DNA of 64,000 bases from NCBI RefSeq assembly GCF_963662755.1, contig NZ_OY759725.1:496001-560000 (forward strand). Reading direction: 5' to 3'. How positions within the stretch are numbered: position 1 is the first letter of the stretch; every line of letters begins with the position of its first letter. Shown here one piece after another: positions 57,884-64,000 of this stretch. The position numbers and the translations under genes were made by a program. The DNA comes from an uncultured Sulfurimonas sp. Its GTDB lineage: Bacteria; Campylobacterota; Campylobacteria; Campylobacterales; Sulfurimonadaceae. The notes under the pieces were generated by a model, which did no database searches, had not been told where the DNA came from, and saw only the letters and a list, made by a program, of their open reading frames with translations.

Positions 57884-58549
57884 ATGAACTGCATATATTG
57901 TAATAATGAAAAATTGTATAAACTAAAATCAAATCAAATCAAGTGTTCAAAGTGTAAAAAAAAGTTCTCTATAAAAAAAGTTCAAAGAGATTTTGAGCTA
58001 ATTGAGTGCTTTGTAAAGGACTTTACAGCTAAGCAATCTGCGGATAAATATCTCTTAAATTATTCTACTGTAAAAACAAGATTTGAACTATTTAGAAAGC
58101 TTATAGCCAATTTTTTAGAAGAGCAATATCAAAAAAAAGAGGTCTTAGAATATGATGAATATATTTACTTATGTAAAAGTAAAAAAAAGATAAAAGAAAA
58201 TATTTTTGATGCCCAAAATTTTTTAACATTTCATTATGAAGATAAAATTTATAATTTACTTATGCCAAACCTAAAAAGATATAAAAATGAGTTCTTAGAA
58301 TCAGGTGCACAAACAGCACATTTCAAAGAGTTTTCAAAGTTTATGATGCTAAACAAAATATCAAAAACTCAAAAAAGAGAAAACCTCATAACAAAGTTTT
58401 GGATTTTTTTTGAAAATATGATTTTAAAATATAAGGGAGTTAGGGATGAAAATTTCTTTTACTATTTAAAAGAGATAGAGTTTAAGTTTAACTACTCTTA
58501 TGAACAACAAGTTCATATACTAAAATCCTCTCTTTATAAATACTTTTGA
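57884..58549 (+). CDS. IS1595-type transposase-derived zinc-ribbon protein (shortened)
   Basis: 221 aa. Zinc ribbon CIYC ... CSKC (3-24), an HTH-like region (about 37-70) and an ISXO2/IS1595 transposase C-terminus (FENMILKYKGVRDENFFYYLKEIEFKFN). Full IS1595 transposases are about 300 aa with a DDE/N core; here the central part is shortened. YDEYIY may align with the first Asp motif, but the usual IExFW-type third motif reads ITKFW. Probably inactive as transposase, yet intact as a frame with no flanking inverted repeats seen: a domesticated DNA-binding protein or a decaying copy. The end overlaps the convergent hypF by 16 bases. Confidence 0.62.
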   Translation: MNCIYCNNEKLYKLKSNQIKCSKCKKKFSIKKVQRDFELIECFVKDFTAKQSADKYLLNYSTVKTRFELFRKLIANFLEEQYQKKEVLEYDEYIYLCKSKKKIKENIFDAQNFLTFHYEDKIYNLLMPNLKRYKNEFLESGAQTAHFKEFSKFMMLNKISKTQKRENLITKFWIFFENMILKYKGVRDENFFYYLKEIEFKFNYSYEQQVHILKSSLYKYF

Positions 58550-60738
58550 AGTGAGTAATATGCCTGTCCCAAAGCAATTCCAGCATCATTGATGCACGTA
58601 TTTTGTTGGTAGTAGTGTTTTATGTTCTCTTTTTCAAGCTCAGATGCTACAAGTTCTAAAAGTGTTTTGTTCTGAAAAACTCCACCGCTTAGTATTACCT
58701 CCATCTTTTCTTTTTTTGATATGTCTATGACTATTTTTGCTAGAGTGTTTATAAACCTTGAGATTAATTCTTTATCAAAAAAATCAAACTCTATATCTAT
58801 GATGCCATCTACTATTTTGTACTTGTAAGCATCTGCTATGTTTTTATTGTAGTTTTGCTCACAAATAAGACCTGCTTCGCCCTCATAAGTTTGAAACTGC
58901 AGTAGGTTTGAAAAACTAGCCATGGCATCAAAGAGTCTTCCGACTGATGAGCTTAGAGGTGCATTTAGATTTTTAGTATGACTTTGGTGCAAGATTTTTA
59001 TTTCGCTTTCTTTAAAAGAGCGGACTAAATCCAAATCAAGTTTTAAAACTTCATCTAAAGAGTAGCTATCAAAAAGCATACTAAGAGCAACACGTCTTGG
59101 TTCTTTTATGGCTTTTTCTCCGCCTAAAAGTTTTAGCGGTTTAAAGCTGTATTTTCGCTCATCGCCGACAAATATCTCTCCACCCCAAAGCTTCTTGTCA
59201 CTTCCATAACCAGTACCATCAAAACTAAATCCTAAGTAATCCCCACTCAAACCAAACTCAGCTTTACAAGCATAGATATGAGCTAAGTGATGCTGTACTT
59301 CTACAAGCTCTTTACCCTGACTCTTTGCCCATTTTGTAGTCTCATAGTTTGGATGCATATCGTGGATTATGATATCACTCTCAAAGTCGTAAAATCTTTT
59401 AAAAGTCTCTATCGTTCGCTCAAAAAACTCAAAAGCTTTTAATGAACCCAAATCCCCAATATGAGGAGAGAGTATGATGCTATCTTCTATAACAAAAGCT
59501 ATTGCATTTTTAGCGTTTGCACCTACTGCCAAGATTTTCTTTTTACTCTTAAATGGCAACTTTATAACCTTAGGCGCATATCCGCGAGAGAGTCTTAGCA
59601 TCTGAGTTTTACCTGCTACAACTTGAACTAAAGAGTCATCAACTCCATTTACTATATCTCTGTCAAAATCAAGAACAAAATCAACAAAGGGAAGTTTGCT
59701 TTTTATATCTTGTGCATCTATAATGATAGGCTCACTTGCTAGATTTGCACTTGTCGCAACTATAGGGTTTCGGAGTTCTTTAAAAAGAAGATGATGAAGT
59801 GCGGTGTATGGCAAAAAACATCCGATTCTGTCTATATTTGGAGCTACCTCTTTAGATATTTTTATCTTTGCATCTATGGTTTTATTTAAAATAACTATCG
59901 GTGCTTCTTTAGATGCTAAAAGTTCTTGCTCTTTTGCAGATGCAGATGCTAAATATTTTACTTGTTCTATATCTTTGCACATTATTGCAAGAGGTTTAGT
60001 AGGTCTGTTTTTATAAGTTCGTAGTTTTTTTACAACCTCATCATTTGTTGCATCACAAACTATATGAAAACCACCGAGACCTTTTATGGCAACTATTTTT
60101 CCATTTTTTATAAAGTCTGCTGTATTTTCAATAGTATCTGAGAGAGTTGGTCCGCAATTGTTGCATGAAATGGGTTGTGCATGATAGCGTCTATCTAGTG
60201 GATCACGGTACTCATCTTCACATGAATCACACATTTTAAACTTACTCATAGAGGTATTTTCTCTGTCATAAGGAACAGTTTGAATAATACTGTATCTTGG
60301 GCCACAATTTGTGCAGGTTGTGGCAAAATAATCGTAATATTTCATTTCATAAGGGGAGTCAATGTCCAAAATACACTCACTACATATTGCAATGTCAGGT
60401 AATACCAATGCTACTTTTAAGCCTTTTTCAACATCGCAAGTAGAATGTATTATTTCAAACTGTTCCGTATAAAGAGTTTTTATCTCTATTTGTTGTATTT
60501 TATCTATATGTGCCAATGGAGGCAATCTATCTGAGTTTAAAATATTTATAAATTCTTTTATTTTAAGCTTATCTCCTTCTAATTCTAGCTCAACACCTTC
60601 TTGGTTGTTTTTTACAAAGCCATATAAACCTAACTCTGTTGCTATTTTATATACAAATGGACGAAATCCAACTCCTTGAACCTGTCCAAAAATTTTAAAC
60701 TTTAATCTTTTAAGTGTAGAGTAACTCGTTTGCGCCAT
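58534..60738 (-). CDS. hypF: carbamoyltransferase HypF
   Basis: 734 aa, all domains present: acylphosphatase (about 10-95, VQGVGFRPFVYK), two zinc fingers (CSEC ... CTNC and CDSC ... CNNC, about 115-190), YrdC-like (about 200-380, GLGGFHIVCDA), and Kae1-like (about 395-734, EVQHHLAHIYACKAE, LSGGVFQNKTLL). Makes carbamoyl-AMP and transfers carbamoyl to HypE for the CN ligands. Overlaps the hydE gene by 29 bases. Confidence 0.97.
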   Translation of the reverse strand: MAQTSYSTLKRLKFKIFGQVQGVGFRPFVYKIATELGLYGFVKNNQEGVELELEGDKLKIKEFINILNSDRLPPLAHIDKIQQIEIKTLYTEQFEIIHSTCDVEKGLKVALVLPDIAICSECILDIDSPYEMKYYDYFATTCTNCGPRYSIIQTVPYDRENTSMSKFKMCDSCEDEYRDPLDRRYHAQPISCNNCGPTLSDTIENTADFIKNGKIVAIKGLGGFHIVCDATNDEVVKKLRTYKNRPTKPLAIMCKDIEQVKYLASASAKEQELLASKEAPIVILNKTIDAKIKISKEVAPNIDRIGCFLPYTALHHLLFKELRNPIVATSANLASEPIIIDAQDIKSKLPFVDFVLDFDRDIVNGVDDSLVQVVAGKTQMLRLSRGYAPKVIKLPFKSKKKILAVGANAKNAIAFVIEDSIILSPHIGDLGSLKAFEFFERTIETFKRFYDFESDIIIHDMHPNYETTKWAKSQGKELVEVQHHLAHIYACKAEFGLSGDYLGFSFDGTGYGSDKKLWGGEIFVGDERKYSFKPLKLLGGEKAIKEPRRVALSMLFDSYSLDEVLKLDLDLVRSFKESEIKILHQSHTKNLNAPLSSSVGRLFDAMASFSNLLQFQTYEGEAGLICEQNYNKNIADAYKYKIVDGIIDIEFDFFDKELISRFINTLAKIVIDISKKEKMEVILSGGVFQNKTLLELVASELEKENIKHYYQQNTCINDAGIALGQAYYSLQKYL

Positions 60739-62383
60739 ATCTAATGTTTATCCCATCTACTGGTAATTCTTTGTTAAAATATAGCTCATGATTTATAGAA
60801 ACCTCTTTATCTAACTTACTAAATAAATGCTTATTTCCAAGCAGTGAACCAGTTGCTACAACTACATCATTGTTCATATTTTGCTTTATCTCATCAAGTT
60901 GATTAGATATAAACTCAACAAAACTCTCTACAACTCCATATGAAAGAGATAAGTCATCAACTCCAGCAAGTTTAAAAGTCATAGCAGTTCTAATTACCAT
61001 CAATGGATCTAGATAAACTTTTGAGTTTATATTTTGAAGTTTATAGTCTATTCTAGGTCCTTTTGAACCTAAAAAAGATTTAGCATTGCTCTCTAATTTT
61101 TTTGCAGAAGTATAAATATCATAATTATTACTATAGCCCAAGATAATAGAAACTATTCCCCATAGTTTATAAATATTTAACTCTTGTTCATCAAAAGTAA
61201 CTAAAGAAACTCTTTGAAAAAGCTCACCAAAGTTATCTCGATAATTTCCTAAAAGTTTTTTACCTGTTTCATTTGTCTCTTCTATAGCACTAAAAATTTC
61301 AGCAACACTGCCATACTCAGATTTAAATGATAGATACTCAATAAGTCCAAACTTTTTTCCATAAACAAGTATATTGTTATGATAATCTTTACTGATATTT
61401 AAGCCAACTACAGTTTTTTCTTTAAAATCATGTTCTTTAATCACGGAGTTAAAAGCCCCAATATATGGAATAACTTCTTCATCAGTTAGTTCAAATTTTG
61501 GTAGACCTTTATTTCCACTAAGTATGACTATGTTTTTTTCACCAACCACACACTCAATAGGCTCCATAACTTCTTTAAAATCAACTATATCGAGTGTATT
61601 TTCATATTTTATTTCATCTTTACTTATAGATATACAATTTATACCAAGCTTATGGAGTTCTAACATAATCAAATGAAGCACAAAATCATCTGCAAGTTTA
61701 AATCTTAACAACTCCTCTTTGACATCTTCAAAATCCATCTTAAATTTTAGATTTGTTTTTAAAGATATAAGTGGTTTTTCTATTGCTCCTAAAGCTATTG
61801 TTTCATTTTTTGTAACATTTGTGTACTTTGCAACAGATGCTAAGTCATAACACAATACATCAAAAGAGATATCATTGCATCTTGCGTCTAATTTAGATAA
61901 ATAATACTCTCCATAAAAGGTATTTACTTTTATGGCAGAACCATTTTTTATGGCACTTGCTGTTTGTTCAAAGAGACTTTTATAGTTTGCACTTTCTTTG
62001 TCCAAAGAGTATCCACAAACATCACATTCACAAAATGGATTGTAGTAATCTTGGCTTGATTCATCTAAAACCTTTGCTAAACAACTAGGACAAAAAGATA
62101 GAGCTGGTTTTTCTGTAGAAACCAAAGTCATATCTTCCTCAGGCATTGCATCTACAACATTAACTTCAGTATGACGCAAATAAATAGAGTGTGGTAATTC
62201 TAAAGATAATTTATTTGCAAACTCTTCTAATTTATCGCTATCTTCAGATGCTACATATAACTTAATATATCTATCGCTTTTTAAAAGTTTTCCATCAAGG
62301 TCTGAATTACTAAGTACTTTTGTTAGTATTTTGTCGTAAATAAATGATGAAGATGAATATTCAAATATAAATTCTAATACCAC
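60710..62383 (-). CDS. hydE: HydE-type hydrogenase protein, a divergent HypF paralogue
   Basis: 557 aa. Position after hydD matches hydE of Wolinella and Helicobacter, a hydrogenase-operon protein of unknown mechanism. It looks like a reduced HypF: a ferredoxin-like N-terminus without the acylphosphatase GVGFRP motif, one zinc finger (CPSC ... CDVC), a YrdC-like trace (ASAIKNGSAIKVNTFYGEYYL, cf. HypF FIKNGKIVAIKGLGGFHIV, with the Gly loop lost) and a Kae1-like C-terminus (ATGSLLGNKHLFSKL, cf. SGGVFQNKTLLEL). Catalytic residues for carbamoyl transfer seem lost, so a scaffold or regulatory role is inferred. Confidence 0.78.
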   Translation of the reverse strand: MVLEFIFEYSSSSFIYDKILTKVLSNSDLDGKLLKSDRYIKLYVASEDSDKLEEFANKLSLELPHSIYLRHTEVNVVDAMPEEDMTLVSTEKPALSFCPSCLAKVLDESSQDYYNPFCECDVCGYSLDKESANYKSLFEQTASAIKNGSAIKVNTFYGEYYLSKLDARCNDISFDVLCYDLASVAKYTNVTKNETIALGAIEKPLISLKTNLKFKMDFEDVKEELLRFKLADDFVLHLIMLELHKLGINCISISKDEIKYENTLDIVDFKEVMEPIECVVGEKNIVILSGNKGLPKFELTDEEVIPYIGAFNSVIKEHDFKEKTVVGLNISKDYHNNILVYGKKFGLIEYLSFKSEYGSVAEIFSAIEETNETGKKLLGNYRDNFGELFQRVSLVTFDEQELNIYKLWGIVSIILGYSNNYDIYTSAKKLESNAKSFLGSKGPRIDYKLQNINSKVYLDPLMVIRTAMTFKLAGVDDLSLSYGVVESFVEFISNQLDEIKQNMNNDVVVATGSLLGNKHLFSKLDKEVSINHELYFNKELPVDGINIRYGANELLYT

Positions 62384-62934
62384 TCTGTACCCCTTAAATA
62401 TGATGTTCTAGCCACATCTTGTAAAACAGCTTCAGCATTTTTAAAACTTGTCTGTACATTTAAATCTTTTAAATAATTAATTATAGAATTTTCCATAATT
62501 TTGCTTGCATCTAAAACTTCTTGTGTCATGCTAAAAGTTGTATCTTCACCAATTACATATGGAATGACACCAACAATTTTTACAGGAGGCAAATCTCCTA
62601 GCATATCTATCATCTGAAGAGTTTGTAGCATCTCAACTTCATGAGCACTACCCTCCCATGTAATATACTCAGGAACAGCATCAAAATCAAAACTATAAAC
62701 ATCTCCAACATTTCCATCTGCAACATTAACACAGTCTATCAACAAAACTCTGTCATAGTCTGTTATGATAGGTATTAAAATTTGAGCTAAAGTTCCACCA
62801 TCAATTACATCTACTGTATGTTCATCAGATATAAAATTATATTTTTCATCAAGATAGTTAGCTAAATGAACACCTATACCCTCATCACCAAAGAGTACAT
62901 TTCCTATACCTAATATTAATATTTTCAAAATCAC
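62374..62934 (-). CDS. hydD: [NiFe] hydrogenase maturation protease HydD
   Basis: 186 aa, HyaD/HybD/HydD aspartic-type endopeptidase family: ILGIGNVLFGDEGIG with the Ni-sensing Glu, LIDCVNV with the second Asp ligand, and SAHEVEM with the His ligand. Cleaves the C-terminal peptide of HydB after nickel insertion. Overlaps hydE by 10 bases; separated from hydC by two hairpins. Confidence 0.95.
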   Translation of the reverse strand: MILKILILGIGNVLFGDEGIGVHLANYLDEKYNFISDEHTVDVIDGGTLAQILIPIITDYDRVLLIDCVNVADGNVGDVYSFDFDAVPEYITWEGSAHEVEMLQTLQMIDMLGDLPPVKIVGVIPYVIGEDTTFSMTQEVLDASKIMENSIINYLKDLNVQTSFKNAEAVLQDVARTSYLRGTEWY

Positions 62935-62960
62935 ACCTCTATATATCTCTTGAGTAAGAC

Positions 62961-63000
62961 TTTGTAAACAATCATTTGTCTCCTAATGATTGTTTACAAA
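62961..63000 (-). terminator. 15-bp-stem hairpin between hydC and hydD
   Basis: TTTGTAAACAATCAT (62961-62975), 10-base loop, ATGATTGTTTACAAA (62986-63000): perfect 15-bp inverted repeat about 46 bases downstream of hydC and 27 bases upstream of the hydD start. May be a partial terminator, an RNA-processing site or an mRNA-stability hairpin. Confidence 0.6.
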
Positions 63001-63019
63001 TGCCTTAGCTCTTGTACTA

Positions 63020-63043
63020 ATAAGCAAGAAAAATCTTGCTTAT
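63020..63043 (-). terminator. hairpin directly after hydC
   Basis: ATAAGCAAGA (63020-63029), AAAA loop, TCTTGCTTAT (63034-63043): 10-bp stem, 2 bases after the hydC stop. Only a short T-stretch follows on the minus strand, so read-through into hydD is expected. Confidence 0.6.
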
Positions 63044-63045
63044 AG

Positions 63046-63735
63046 TTAATGTTTTTTATTCCATTTCATACCGCTAAAGATAGCATCCATGCTACCCTCT
63101 TTACCAAATACAGAATTAAATATAGCCATATAAACATGGACTACAACAAATAGCATCACACCCCAAGTTAATATATGATGAACACTGCGAGCTACAGCAA
63201 GTCCGCCTATCATAACTTCTATACTTTTCATAGGAGCATAAAGAAAGCCTCCTAGTCCTTGATGGTAATCATGAACATACAAAATAAGACCTGTAATAAT
63301 AAGTCCAAATAACATAAGATATAGTGCTGCATAAGCTACAAACTGAACTGGATTATAAACTCCACTTAGCTTAGGATGCTTACTCATAAGCATATAATAC
63401 CCTATTTGTTTTATCCAAATTTTTGGATTAAACACATCTTTAAATGCTGATCGCTCTATAGTACATCTTTTTGTAAACAAAAATAGATAACTTTTAAAGA
63501 CCACAGCAGATATTAGAAGAAATCCAAAAATAATATGCCAACTTCTAATCAAAGCTTGCAAAAAATTTGTCGGTTGAGCACTTACTTCTGGTGTTATAAA
63601 AGGAACAGCTATATAAAATCCCGTTACTGTTAAGACAACGATAGAAACCGCTCTTATCCAGTGTTGCCATCTATAAGATGGTGAAAATTCCATATGTTGC
63701 TCTATTTCTATCTTTTTATGAGCTTGAGTATTCAT
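63046..63735 (-). CDS. hydC: [NiFe] hydrogenase cytochrome b subunit
   Basis: 229 aa di-haem cytochrome b (HyaC/HydC family): four membrane helices, with haem-ligand His in HWIRAVSIVVLTVTGFY, SWHIIFGFLLI and VHHILTWGVMLFVVVHVYMAI. Anchors the periplasmic HydAB dimer and passes electrons to menaquinone. Lies 11 bases after hydB. Confidence 0.95.
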   Translation of the reverse strand: MNTQAHKKIEIEQHMEFSPSYRWQHWIRAVSIVVLTVTGFYIAVPFITPEVSAQPTNFLQALIRSWHIIFGFLLISAVVFKSYLFLFTKRCTIERSAFKDVFNPKIWIKQIGYYMLMSKHPKLSGVYNPVQFVAYAALYLMLFGLIITGLILYVHDYHQGLGGFLYAPMKSIEVMIGGLAVARSVHHILTWGVMLFVVVHVYMAIFNSVFGKEGSMDAIFSGMKWNKKH

Positions 63736-63746
63736 AACTTCTCCTT

Positions 63747-64000
63747 TTAAACGCTACATCCACCATAAAGAGGATCCAATTTATACTCACTTAGTTTATT
63801 GCCTTTTGTATCCATAACATGAACCGCACAAGCGATACAAGGATCATAAGAGTGAATAATTCTAATTATTTCTAAAGGTTGTGCTAAGTTTTCAATTTTA
63901 AGACCAACTAAATCAGCTTCATAAGGTCCTTTTTGACCTTTAGCATCCATAGGTCCTGCATTCCAAGTAGATGGAACAACAGCTTGATAATTCTCAACAA
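63747..64000 (-). CDS. hydB: [NiFe] hydrogenase large subunit HydB, C-terminal part (cut by window edge)
   Basis: The frame is open from the right edge; at least 84 codons visible. It shows ENYQAVVPSTWNAGP, then YDPCIACAVH with the two C-terminal Ni-binding Cys and the His after which HydD cleaves, leaving a 23-residue peptide ending DPLYGGCSV. The ATG at 63950 is internal. Group 1 membrane-bound uptake type by context with hydC. hydA lies outside the window. Confidence 0.96.
   Translation of the reverse strand, partial: VENYQAVVPSTWNAGPMDAKGQKGPYEADLVGLKIENLAQPLEIIRIIHSYDPCIACAVHVMDTKGNKLSEYKLDPLYGGCSV

Noticed and set aside
63747..63950. Separate 67-aa gene
   Set aside because: The frame continues upstream to the window edge with hydrogenase large-subunit motifs, so it is the 3' end of hydB.

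Overview
The window is AT-rich, densely coded bacterial DNA from a member of the Campylobacterota (Epsilonproteobacteria), probably a Sulfurimonas-like organism. The assignment rests on gene content and order. The run fabD, slyD, CpoB-like, pal, tolB, TonB/TolA-like, exbD, exbB, atpC-D-G-A-H-F-F', parB, parA, birA, fmt, proB, obgE, rpmA, rplU follows, from memory, the order in Campylobacter jejuni. Other markers are Csd6- and Csd4-type cell-shape peptidases, a ProB without a PUA domain, and a Wolinella/Helicobacter-type hydABCDE hydrogenase. The species is inference.

Layout. 1-3.9 kb (minus): start of a dCache-GGDEF signalling protein cut by the window edge, a MATE exporter with an odd start, a small conserved protein and an MFS transporter. 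4.0-12.2 kb (plus): flaG behind a sigma-28-like promoter, argG, a ferredoxin:thioredoxin reductase/rhodanese fusion, rplI, hslVU, era, then a csd6-csd4 pair for peptidoglycan trimming. 12.2-21.6 kb (plus): a tightly overlapping type IV pilus/type II secretion-like operon (PilM-N-like, PilO-like, PilP-like, secretin, ExeA-like ATPase, TPR protein, small exported protein, GspE, GspF), resembling the C. jejuni cts DNA-uptake cluster. 21.6-44.5 kb (almost all minus): housekeeping block with yigZ-like, yebC, a PP-loop protein, mtnN, a nitrilase-family amidase, fabD, a degenerate NtrC-like protein, slyD, the Tol-Pal genes, the F1 and b/b' ATP synthase genes, parAB, birA, fmt, proB, obgE, rpmA and rplU.

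44.56-48.84 kb: a compact integrated element of about 4.3 kb bounded by a 16-bp direct repeat. It carries a tyrosine integrase, an excisionase-like HTH protein, a Rep_trans-type rolling-circle initiator, a small possible ssDNA-binding protein and an unrecognised 327-aa protein. No coat, Zot or portal gene was seen. It sits between the rplU promoter and hypA.

48.85-64.0 kb (minus): [NiFe] hydrogenase structural and maturation genes: hydB (3' end), hydC, hydD, a HypF-like hydE, hypF, hypB, hypC, hypD, hypE, hypX and hypA. Two insertions break the set: a cassette of mcrC, mcrB, a VF530-type gene and an aldo/keto reductase between hypD and hypE, and a shortened IS1595-like transposase derivative between hypB and hypF. 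HypX (CO ligand synthesis from formyl-tetrahydrofolate) suggests the enzyme can be matured under oxic conditions. Two strong hairpins separate hydC from hydD and may reduce expression of the maturation genes relative to the structural genes.

No tRNA, rRNA or CRISPR array was seen, and no gene-free stretch exceeds 300 bases. Best candidates for something new are the minimal Rep/integrase element with its unknown cargo protein, the MATE gene lacking a standard start codon, the NtrC-like protein without GAFTGA, and the HypF paralogue HydE.
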